From contig JAAYEA010000376.1 of assembly GCA_012689325.1 (NCBI GenBank), positions 1-43,193 on the forward strand: 43,193 nucleotides of DNA, in the 5' to 3' direction. This document shows positions 1-7,388 of the stretch, one piece after another. Position 1 is the first letter of the stretch, and each line of letters begins with the position of its first letter. The DNA is from Chloroflexota bacterium (GTDB lineage: Bacteria; Chloroflexota; Anaerolineae; JAAYEA01). Under the pieces are notes generated by a model. That model did no database searches and was not told the origin of the DNA. It was given only the letters and a program-made list of their open reading frames with translations. A program made the position numbers and the translations under genes.

Positions 1-63
1 ATACCGTGCGCTCGTCAACGCCTGGCGCCCGTTATTGAAAGAGTATGTGCCCACGATGATCAT
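1..63 (-). CDS. N-terminus of possible BstYI/BglII-like type II restriction endonuclease (partial)
   Basis: Twenty-one codons are visible before the window ends; the reading frame is open to base 1. The ATG at 63-61 overlaps the TGA of the methyltransferase gene (ATGA), so the two are translationally coupled. The peptide begins MIIVGTYSFNNG. From memory this resembles the start of BstYI-type endonucleases, which have an M-x-I-V-x-x-Y-S-x-x-N-G pattern, and BstYI/BglII-family enzymes are accompanied by methyltransferases of the same broad class as the neighbour. What is seen is the overlap and the short motif; the endonuclease identity is inference from context and a very short match. Any other small gene coupled to the methylase remains possible. 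Confidence 0.4.
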   Translation of the reverse strand, partial: MIIVGTYSFNNGRQALTSARY

Positions 64-1049
64 TCGTATTTCTCTGGCCTTTCCAACAGGCTGGCTTGGG
101 CGTTTTGTTTCCACTCCTCAGGCATCTGAGATACCTTTTCTCGACCCGTCGGTTCGTAAACAGGCTTGCCTAGGGGACGATAGCGCAAGGTACCATTGAA
201 ATACGCGACAAGCCGCTCTCGTGCTAACTGGACGTACTCTGCTTCTTGATCACTGCCCAGAGCGCGCCGATTGCGCATAACCGCAGCTACGACTGAAGTC
301 CCAACACCCATGTAAGGATCAAAAACCCAATCGCCCTCGTTGGTAAGCGCGAGCACGCACCGCTCAACCAACTCGATAGGAAACTGGCAGGGGTGGTCAG
401 TTTTCTCTGGGTGGTTCGATTTGACGTTAGGAATATCCCAGATGGCCTCCTCCCACTCCTGAGCCATGATCTCCCAGACATCCGAAGGGTTCTTGCCCAA
501 TGGATTGCCGGAAAGCTCTCCCCTGTTGGGCCCTTTGAAGTGACGTTTGCCGGGGTATTTGGCGGGCACGCGTACTGCGTCTAGGTTAAAAACATAGTTT
601 TCACTCTTGGTAAACCAGAGGATCGTCTCGTAACGCCCGGAGAAACGCTTTGAAGCGTGCAAGCCATGTCCAAAGCGCCAGATAATCCGATTGCGGAGCT
701 TGAGGCCAAGTCTCTTGAAAATCGGATAGTATAGGGTATCCAGCGGATATACTTCGCCGTCCTCCACGAAGTTACCCACCTGCCAACAGATGCTGCCATC
801 ATGGCGCAACACACGATACAGATGGGCGATAACTGAAGCTTGTGTCTCCAGATATCGCTCGATTGAAACGCGATCCTCGTATTCTTTGCCAAGATTGTAA
901 GGTGGAGAGGTAACGATGAGACTAATCGAGTCATCAGGCACTTGGGTCAGCAGATCGTTGACGCCACCCTGATAAAGCACAATCTCTGCATTCTCATCAA
1001 AGGCGTCAGCGATCGGCTTAAAGCCACGGAAGAGAGGGGGCTCCATCAT
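60..1049 (-). CDS. Type II DNA methyltransferase, beta-class (probably N4-cytosine)
   Basis: This is an S-adenosylmethionine-dependent amino-methyltransferase that modifies the exocyclic amino group of a base in a restriction site. The catalytic motif IV, TSPPYN, lies at residues 47-52, and the cofactor motif I, FDPYMGVGTS, follows near residues 243-252. Motif IV before motif I defines the beta class, and an SPPY core is typical of N4-cytosine enzymes. A motif-X-like HPCQFPIELVERC precedes motif I. The ATG at 1049 is preferred because GGAG lies 6 nt upstream; a TTG at 1061 is in frame but sits just 5' of that site. The gene is AT-richer than its neighbours: by hand count bases 601-660 and 721-780 are 33/60 and 31/60 G+C against 44/60 at 1261-1320. 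It also has its own promoter-like sequence. Both suggest acquisition by transfer. Sequence specificity cannot be read from the sequence. Confidence 0.9.
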   Translation of the reverse strand: MMEPPLFRGFKPIADAFDENAEIVLYQGGVNDLLTQVPDDSISLIVTSPPYNLGKEYEDRVSIERYLETQASVIAHLYRVLRHDGSICWQVGNFVEDGEVYPLDTLYYPIFKRLGLKLRNRIIWRFGHGLHASKRFSGRYETILWFTKSENYVFNLDAVRVPAKYPGKRHFKGPNRGELSGNPLGKNPSDVWEIMAQEWEEAIWDIPNVKSNHPEKTDHPCQFPIELVERCVLALTNEGDWVFDPYMGVGTSVVAAVMRNRRALGSDQEAEYVQLARERLVAYFNGTLRYRPLGKPVYEPTGREKVSQMPEEWKQNAQASLLERPEKYE

Positions 1050-1082
1050 AGCTTTCTCCAAAGATCAAAGGTTCTACTACAT

Positions 1083-1111
1083 ATTATACGCATAAAGACG
1101 CACCATCACAA
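1083..1111 (-). promoter_or_regulatory. Sigma-70-type promoter of the methyltransferase
   Basis: On the minus strand TTGTGA (1111-1106) and a perfect TATAAT (1088-1083) are separated by 17 bp. The predicted transcript starts about 30 nt upstream of the ATG at 1049. The hexamers are seen; activity is inferred. Confidence 0.6.
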
Positions 1112-1117
1112 CCGTGG

Positions 1118-1783
1118 TTAGCGATAAATACCCCGATACGCTTCCGGCAACAGCTCGGCCAGCCGCCGCATGATCAACTCCGTGGCCGCCTCCAGCTCCT
1201 CCCGGCTGGCCTTGCCGTCCACCTCGGGCAGGTAAAAGACCGGCCCGACCTTCGCCGTCACCCGGGCCCGGCGCAGCCGCCGAAGCGAGGGAAAAACCTT
1301 CTCCACCCCCGCGATGGCGACCGGCAGGAGCGGCGCGCCGCTGCGGTAGGCCAGATAGGCGGCCCCGCGCTTGCCCTGCTGCAAGCCGCCGGTCTTGGAC
1401 CGCGTCCCCTCGGGAGCGATCCCGATGACCCTGCCCGCCTCCAGGATCGCCAACGCCTGGCGCAGGGCCTGGCGGTCCACCTCGCCGCGCTGCACAAAGA
1501 TCACCCCCAACGGGCGCATGAAAAGGCCTTGGTACCGACGCTCATACTTTTCAGCGGCCATGACCGTGGCGGGGAAGGGCAGGATCGCGAATAGCAGCAG
1601 CGGATCGAGCCAGTGCAGGTGGTTGGTGAGCAGCAACAGAGGGCCGCCCGGAGGCAGATTCTCCAGGCCGGTGACCTCGAGCCGCGTGAACGCGCCGAAC
1701 AGGGCGCGACACAACGCTCGAAACAGGGTGCGGTAGAGGGGGTTCTGGGGCTGCAGACGCTCTTGTCGCATCGACTCGGCCAT
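1118..1783 (-). CDS. plsC: 1-acyl-sn-glycerol-3-phosphate acyltransferase (PlsC family)
   Basis: This enzyme transfers an acyl chain to lysophosphatidic acid to make phosphatidic acid at the cytoplasmic face of the membrane. The PlsC block I motif NHLHWLD is near residues 54-60, with the required H-x4-D, and the EGTRS motif is near 125-129. The length of about 221 residues is normal for the family. The start chosen is ATG at 1783; a TTG directly upstream is also in frame, and a GAGGAG sits about 15 nt upstream inside the end of the preceding gene. Only 9 nt separate it from the membrane ATPase gene, so it is probably co-transcribed with the two ATPase genes. Whether it serves general phospholipid synthesis or modifies the membrane for those proteins cannot be told. 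Confidence 0.88.
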   Translation of the reverse strand: MAESMRQERLQPQNPLYRTLFRALCRALFGAFTRLEVTGLENLPPGGPLLLLTNHLHWLDPLLLFAILPFPATVMAAEKYERRYQGLFMRPLGVIFVQRGEVDRQALRQALAILEAGRVIGIAPEGTRSKTGGLQQGKRGAAYLAYRSGAPLLPVAIAGVEKVFPSLRRLRRARVTAKVGPVFYLPEVDGKASREELEAATELIMRRLAELLPEAYRGIYR

Positions 1784-1792
1784 CAAGGGAGT

Positions 1793-3499
1793 CTAGCTCT
1801 CCTCTCGCTTCTTGAGCACTTCGCCCAGGTGCGAGCGCCAATCGCCGATGACATCAAGGTGGCCCAAGATGCTGCCCAGGCCCGCGAACAGGCTCACCGC
1901 CCACACCACCACCGACCCGATAAAGCTGGAGAAATAGTCCAGCTTCATGGTGGCGGTATAGGCCGGCACGCGGTTGGCCCCCTGGCCCTCGCCAGCGGCG
2001 GGGTATATATAGAGGTCCAGACGGCGCTCCCGCTCCATCAAGAACGGCAGGATCACATCCTGGAGGCGCACGTTCTTGTTGAGCCAGACGCCAAAACTCT
2101 GGCTCGCGTGCGGCTGGTTGAAGGTCAGCACATAGTTGCCGTCCACCGTGGTGATGTCTTGCTCATGCGGCGCCAGCTCGACCCGCACGGGCTGGACGTC
2201 GCCGTTCTCGCCGCGCTGCAGCTCCACCTCGAGCCTTTGCTCCTTCCCCAGGCTGAGCAGCGAGTCGTGGCGCACATAGCCGGTCACATTGAGCGCCGAG
2301 AGGGCGATGCGCTGGTTGACGTAGCGGTCGGCGAACAGGACCTCGGCGGAATAGAGCACGATGGTCGGGAGCGGCAACAGCAGCAGCAAGGCCAGGATAG
2401 CCGTCAGCGCATAGCGCGCGGCCCGGGCCTTCCACCCCGAAGCCTTGGGCAGGGCGCCCCGCGTCCCCTGCAGCGCCCGCTCATAGATCGGGTTGCGGAT
2501 CGCCGCCGGGCTGCTGGGGGCGATCGCCCCGATCATCGCCAGCCTGGACATCACGGGGTCCACCCGGCTAAAGAGGACGTCCCGCTTGGTCACGATCCGC
2601 TGGAGCAATTCGCGGGCGGGGCGGTCCCGCTCCAACTGCCGGGCGATGTGTTCCAGGTTGTCGTCGCTTTCCAGCACTTCAGCGATGGCCGCGTCGATGG
2701 CGGGGATGGTCAGCGCGGGCGCCTGGCGCAACTCGAGGATCGAGCAGATCCGCTGCACCAGGTAAGGATGCCCCCGGGTCTGGGCGTAGAGATAGTCGCT
2801 GGCCTTGCGGTCGATCTTGCAGCCCAGCGATTTCAGGTTGGAGACGAGTTTCCACACCTCGTCGGCATCGAGGTCCTGCAGATAGATCTTTTCGCAGATG
2901 TTGAGCGGCGAGTTCTCGCCGCTGGTCAGCTCATAGAGCTCGGTGGCCCCAGCGAGGATGAACACATACTTTTCAAAGGCCTGCTCGCTCTCTTTGCGAC
3001 GGCTGGTAAAGACGCTGCGGATGGTGCCGAAAAAGGTGCTCGAGATGCCCGCCGGGATCGCCCTTGCCTCGTCCAGCATGATCACGAGGCGTGGGGTCCG
3101 AGAGCGCTGGGCCACCTCCAAGAGAAAGCTCCGGAAAGCGAGCGGCCCCGTGACCTCCTCCAGTTCCTCGCGCGCCTGCTTGGTCAAGCGGAGTTGCCCG
3201 CCCAGGTCAGAGATGATCTGCCGGCAGACGAAACGATAGCAGTCCTCTTCCTGGCGATTCTCCAGAGGTGAGAGGTCCACGAAAGCCACGGCGCAATCCC
3301 GCTCCGCCAATAGGGCGCGGGCGTGGTAGAGCAGCGTCGTCTTGCCGGTCTGGCGGGGGCCGAGCACCGCGCCATAGCTGTGCACCCCAGGCTGGGTCGC
3401 CAGTCGCAGAACCTGCCACACCTCGCGGCGCTCGATCAGCACGTCGCGGTCCTGGGCCGGGTCCAGGGGCCCCTTAGTCTTGAACTTGCGGTCCCGCAT
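1793..3499 (-). CDS. Membrane-anchored AAA/STAND-like ATPase with extracytoplasmic domain
   Basis: The first 350 residues form a P-loop ATPase: Walker A GPRQTGKTT at 47-55, Walker B LVIMLDEA at 138-145, and a C-terminal subdomain with the RGHPYLVQ-type motif (243-250) common in AAA_35 and novel-STAND proteins. Two hydrophobic helices, about 363-388 and 526-545, enclose about 140 residues that would lie outside the membrane and look beta-rich; the last 20 residues return to the cytoplasm. The ATG at 3499 has AGGAG 6 nt upstream and lies inside the end of the propeller-ATPase gene (26 nt overlap), so the pair is translationally coupled. Signalling or a scaffolding role is inference. No effector domain (nuclease, TIR, protease) is visible. 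The ectodomain matches no family I recognise. Confidence 0.82.
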   Translation of the reverse strand: MRDRKFKTKGPLDPAQDRDVLIERREVWQVLRLATQPGVHSYGAVLGPRQTGKTTLLYHARALLAERDCAVAFVDLSPLENRQEEDCYRFVCRQIISDLGGQLRLTKQAREELEEVTGPLAFRSFLLEVAQRSRTPRLVIMLDEARAIPAGISSTFFGTIRSVFTSRRKESEQAFEKYVFILAGATELYELTSGENSPLNICEKIYLQDLDADEVWKLVSNLKSLGCKIDRKASDYLYAQTRGHPYLVQRICSILELRQAPALTIPAIDAAIAEVLESDDNLEHIARQLERDRPARELLQRIVTKRDVLFSRVDPVMSRLAMIGAIAPSSPAAIRNPIYERALQGTRGALPKASGWKARAARYALTAILALLLLLPLPTIVLYSAEVLFADRYVNQRIALSALNVTGYVRHDSLLSLGKEQRLEVELQRGENGDVQPVRVELAPHEQDITTVDGNYVLTFNQPHASQSFGVWLNKNVRLQDVILPFLMERERRLDLYIYPAAGEGQGANRVPAYTATMKLDYFSSFIGSVVVWAVSLFAGLGSILGHLDVIGDWRSHLGEVLKKREES

Positions 3500-6400
3500 C
3501 AGCTTCTCCTTCGGGGTGAGGCGCGGCGATCTGCTGCTGCAGCCCCTCGATCAGCGCCGGCACATCCTGGGTGCCCTCCACGATATCGGGGAAGGACTGC
3601 GCGGCAAAGGCGTAATACTGCCGCTGCCGATCCAGCACCGAGCAGAGCACCAGATGCTCCAGCGCCTCGTCCAGGGCCGCTGTCTGGACCTCCAGCGCGC
3701 AGCGATCGCGCAGGAGGCCGGCCAGGTCGCTCGCCGTCACCAGCGGGTTGTCGATCATCAACAGGGTGATCAGCCGCTCCAGGGGACTGGCGCTGCCCCA
3801 GATCACGGCCATATAGTACTCGGCGAAAAAGCGCGACCCGATGACCCCCTCCAGCGCCTCAACCGTCGCTTGCCGGGGCTCCTGCGCGCTGATCCCCAGC
3901 AAGAGCTGCTGGCAGATATACTGCACGACGTTGGGATGGCAGGAAGAGACGTCGCGGATCGCCTCCACCAGGGCGTCGGGGTCGGGAACCTGGATGCCCA
4001 TCTCGAGCATCGGCTCCAGGATGACCCGTTCCGCATCCGCGGGCAAGAGGTGGGTCAGGCGCAGCGTCTGGCAAAAGTTGAACAGGGGCGATTGCGCGTC
4101 GTTCAGCCGCGCGTTGAGCACCCGCTCCCCGCAAAAGACAAAGCGGCAGCGGTTCTCTTGCGAGAGCGCGCGGAAGGCGCGGAAGAGCTTTTCCTGGCGC
4201 GCCACGTCATGCGCCAGGAGCTCGTCCACCTCATCCAACAGGAACACGCGCAGTGCCTCGGCATCGCCCTTCTTGGCGGGCAACCGCGCCAGCATCTGCT
4301 CAAAGGCGTCCTCGGCGGAAGCGGGCGCGTCGACGCCCCAGCGGCTGCGAAACGCCTCCAAAAAGGCGGCCTCATCCTGGACGGCCTGGCAATCCACGTA
4401 GAACGGCTGATAGCCCGGCGTCTCGCCCAACAGGCGGTTCGCCTGCATCAGTACCGAGGTCTTGCCGATCTTGCGCCCGCCCACGATGGCAAAGCTGCGG
4501 TCCTGCACGGTGCGCAAGATGGTCTTGATCTCGGCGTCGCGACCAAAGAACATGCTCTCCGGGACCGGCCCGAAAGTAACGTATGGGCAGACCACCGCCA
4601 GATCGATCTGTTGCAGCAGCAGGCGAGTCAGGTGCTGCTCGCGCCGCCGGGCCGCGATGGTGCCGAAAACATCGGGGAAATCCAGCACGACGAAATCGTG
4701 CGCCCCCGTTTTGGCCAGCTCGCGCAGATCGGCAGCGCGGCTGGGCTGCGTCGCGTCCGCCCCAAAGACCAGCACCAGGGCGAAATAGCTGGTCATGTGC
4801 AAAACATCCATGACGTTGCGCAGGTCCTGGATATCCTCTGGCCCAAAGCTGGACTGGCGCATAAAGATGATGGGGAAACGCGGCGGAAGGCGCAGGCGCA
4901 GCGTGGGGCCCTCCACGACGTAGGCATGGAGCTGCTTGTAGGTCCGGCTCGTGACCCGCGTAAAGCCCATAAAGTTGCACAACTGGTTGATAAGTCGCGA
5001 GGTGGCCGCGCGAAAGGAGGCGGGGTCCGCCAGGCTGTCCTGCGCCGCCCGCCAGTTGCGCAGGAACGTCTCCACGCGCTTGGAGTCGGGCAGCTCCAGG
5101 CTTTCGGACTCGGCCCGCCAGGTCAAGTCCTGCTCGGGGTGCACCTCCCGGTAGCATTGCAGCGCCCCCGGCCGCAGCTCGAGCGGTATGCTGGGCAGGG
5201 CCTCGGCGGCCGCGCGCCCCGATGCCATGAGCGCCGCCCCGATCTCGGCATCCCACTGCTCCCAGTGTTCCTCCAGCGCCTGCACCGGGGTCGGCTCCTC
5301 GGACGTCCGGTTGCGACGGGCCCACCAAAGCCCGCCCGCCGCGCCTGCCGCCACCAGGCCGCCCACGCCCAGCCACGCCCACGGGAACCCGGCCGGCAGG
5401 CGGTCCTCGCCGGCCCAGACGCCGCTGTCGCGCACGGCGGCATAGAGCTTGCCCGGCTCCGCGGGATCGGCCAGCACGGCGCTCACCCAGCCGCCGGCAA
5501 AGAGCGGCGCCCACGTTTGACCGCCGTCGCGGCTCGCCAGGATGCCGGCATCCGTGCCCGCGTAGAGCGCTGGCTTGCTGCCCCCGCGCGCGGCCAGACA
5601 TTGCAGGGCCGCGTCGTGGGCCGCCAGCGAGCGCGCGCCCACGACCGCCCAGGATTTGCCGTTATCCTCGCTGCGATAGAGGCCATCGGACAGGGCCGCA
5701 TAGACGACCTGGCCCGAATCCACAGCGAGCACGGCCACGACCTCCGCCGCCGGCACAGCAGCGAGTCGCTGCCAGGTTGGGCGCTTGCCGGAAGAAGCAA
5801 GCTCGGCGCGGAACAGCCCATCGCGCGTCCCCGCGTAAAGGGCGCAGCGTTCGGAGCAAACGGCAGCCAGGGAGAGGATGCTGGCATCCGCCAACCCCTC
5901 GCCCAGCGCCTCCCAGGTCGCGCCCTGGTCCTGGCTCCAATAGACCCCCGCCCCATCGGTCCCGGCCACCAGCCGCGGCGCCCCCGGCTCGCCGGACAGG
6001 GCCGCCAGCGCCGTGACGGGAGCTCCCGACGCCACATCGTCGCACGCCAGCCGCCAGGACGCGCCGCGGTCATCGCTGCGATAGACCTGGCTGCCCCAGG
6101 TTCCCGCGTACAAGGGGCCCGCCTCGGCCAGGGCCAGGACGTTGAGCCCCTCGCCCCCGCGGCTATCCGACCAGGATTGGCCCCCGTCATCGCTATAGTG
6201 CATGCCCCAGTGCGTCGCCGCCACCAGGCGCCCGCGGCCCTCCGGCCACGCGAGCAACGCCTGGACGTCGCTGCCCACCAGGCCCGCGGACGCTGGCTCC
6301 CACGAGGCGCCCGCATCGCCGCTGCGCAAAATGCCGGCCCCCGTGCCCGCATATAACGCCCCAGGGCGACCGGGGTCCGTCGCCAAGGCGGTCACCATCC

Positions 6401-7310
6401 CCAGGCTCGACCCCACGGAGATCAACTCCCAGGTCGCCCCGCCGTCCTCGCTGCGCGCCAGGCCCCGGTCCCGGACCGCGGCATAGAGCGCGCCGGATGA
6501 GGCCGCTTGCGCCAGCCCGCCGATTGGCCCGCTCAGCTTCTCGCCGCCGACCGCCTGCCAGCTCTGGCCCGCGTCCGCGCTGCGATAGAGGCCCCGCTGC
6601 GTTCCGGCCAGCACGATCGGCGAGGGCGCGGCGCAGAGCAGCGACTCCACGCCAACCGCGGGCAGCCCCTCGGCTGCCTGCCAGGAGAGCCCCCCATCGC
6701 GACTGATGAACAAGCCCTGATCGGTGCCGACATACATGGCGTCCCCGCGCTCGGCGAGGGCCAGCGCCGTCACGCGCGTGGCCGCCAAGGGCTGCGCGCT
6801 CCAGGAGCGCCCGCCATCCAGGCTGCGATAGAGCGCGTCGCTGCCAGCAAAAAGGTGTGCGGGCTCGGAGGGGTGCGCGGCGAGGGCCCAGATGATCTTG
6901 GAGGGAGAAACAGAGCCCAGCAGCTCCCAGGTCTCGCCCGCATCGGCGCTCTGGTAAACCTGGCCGCTCTGGGTGCCAACCAAAACGCGCGCGATCGGGG
7001 AGGCGGGGGCAAAAGCGATGGATTGCGCGACCTCCGGCAAGGCCAGCCGCCAGCTCGCGCCGCCATCTTGGCTGCGGAACAAGCCCGCGCGCGTTCCGGC
7101 ATAGAGCACGCCTGGGCGCGCCGGGTCCGCCTGCAGGGCATAGACCTGCGCCCCGGCCGGCCCGGAGGTCTGCCGCCAGAGAGGCTCCTCGGCCAGGCAG
7201 GGTAGAGCCACCAGCGCCCAGGCAATGGCGAGCATACACAGCGCCCGCCGCGTCCGCTGCGCGCCATGCCGCTGCCCCTCGCCCCCTCGCGTGCGCCGCC
7301 TCGCTGGCAT
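3474..7310 (-). CDS. Transmembrane fusion: extracytoplasmic Asp-box beta-propeller, one TM helix, cytoplasmic STAND/AAA-like ATPase
   Basis: A signal sequence (about 20-40) is followed by a propeller region to about residue 635. It carries twelve canonical S/T-x-D-x-G-x-S/T-W Asp-boxes at about 80, 121, 163, 203, 244, 287, 330, 373, 412, 459, 547 and 593, plus two decayed units near 505 and 632. Unit spacing of 38-46 residues fits two seven-bladed propellers or one large VPS10/sialidase-like array. A membrane helix spans 643-664. Residues about 700-920 form an unrecognised domain, ending in a GPVPESMFFGRDAEI entry motif. The ATPase follows: Walker A GGRKIGKTS (944-952), Walker B RVFLLDEVDE (1021-1030) and a winged-helix-like tail. 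The start ATG has GAGG 5 nt upstream. The layout suggests a receptor whose outside propeller controls an inside NTPase; ligand and output are unknown. Confidence 0.85.
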   Translation of the reverse strand: MPARRRTRGGEGQRHGAQRTRRALCMLAIAWALVALPCLAEEPLWRQTSGPAGAQVYALQADPARPGVLYAGTRAGLFRSQDGGASWRLALPEVAQSIAFAPASPIARVLVGTQSGQVYQSADAGETWELLGSVSPSKIIWALAAHPSEPAHLFAGSDALYRSLDGGRSWSAQPLAATRVTALALAERGDAMYVGTDQGLFISRDGGLSWQAAEGLPAVGVESLLCAAPSPIVLAGTQRGLYRSADAGQSWQAVGGEKLSGPIGGLAQAASSGALYAAVRDRGLARSEDGGATWELISVGSSLGMVTALATDPGRPGALYAGTGAGILRSGDAGASWEPASAGLVGSDVQALLAWPEGRGRLVAATHWGMHYSDDGGQSWSDSRGGEGLNVLALAEAGPLYAGTWGSQVYRSDDRGASWRLACDDVASGAPVTALAALSGEPGAPRLVAGTDGAGVYWSQDQGATWEALGEGLADASILSLAAVCSERCALYAGTRDGLFRAELASSGKRPTWQRLAAVPAAEVVAVLAVDSGQVVYAALSDGLYRSEDNGKSWAVVGARSLAAHDAALQCLAARGGSKPALYAGTDAGILASRDGGQTWAPLFAGGWVSAVLADPAEPGKLYAAVRDSGVWAGEDRLPAGFPWAWLGVGGLVAAGAAGGLWWARRNRTSEEPTPVQALEEHWEQWDAEIGAALMASGRAAAEALPSIPLELRPGALQCYREVHPEQDLTWRAESESLELPDSKRVETFLRNWRAAQDSLADPASFRAATSRLINQLCNFMGFTRVTSRTYKQLHAYVVEGPTLRLRLPPRFPIIFMRQSSFGPEDIQDLRNVMDVLHMTSYFALVLVFGADATQPSRAADLRELAKTGAHDFVVLDFPDVFGTIAARRREQHLTRLLLQQIDLAVVCPYVTFGPVPESMFFGRDAEIKTILRTVQDRSFAIVGGRKIGKTSVLMQANRLLGETPGYQPFYVDCQAVQDEAAFLEAFRSRWGVDAPASAEDAFEQMLARLPAKKGDAEALRVFLLDEVDELLAHDVARQEKLFRAFRALSQENRCRFVFCGERVLNARLNDAQSPLFNFCQTLRLTHLLPADAERVILEPMLEMGIQVPDPDALVEAIRDVSSCHPNVVQYICQQLLLGISAQEPRQATVEALEGVIGSRFFAEYYMAVIWGSASPLERLITLLMIDNPLVTASDLAGLLRDRCALEVQTAALDEALEHLVLCSVLDRQRQYYAFAAQSFPDIVEGTQDVPALIEGLQQQIAAPHPEGEADAGPQVQD

Positions 7311-7388
7311 GCTACCTCACCGACCCGCCGCGAGTCGCGCTGGACCCAAGGTTGTGCGCTCCGCGATCAGCCATCAGCGTCCCGCCCT

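Noticed and set aside
1613-3271. Long open frame on the plus strand opposite the membrane ATPase
   Set aside because: It is antisense to a clear P-loop ATPase gene and rich in residues expected from reversed GC-rich codons; no domain or ribosome-binding site.
3480-6356. A 958-codon plus-strand frame opposite the propeller-ATPase gene
   Set aside because: The minus-strand frame shows twelve Asp-boxes and Walker motifs; the opposite frame has Arg/His/Gln-rich low-complexity composition and no recognisable fold.
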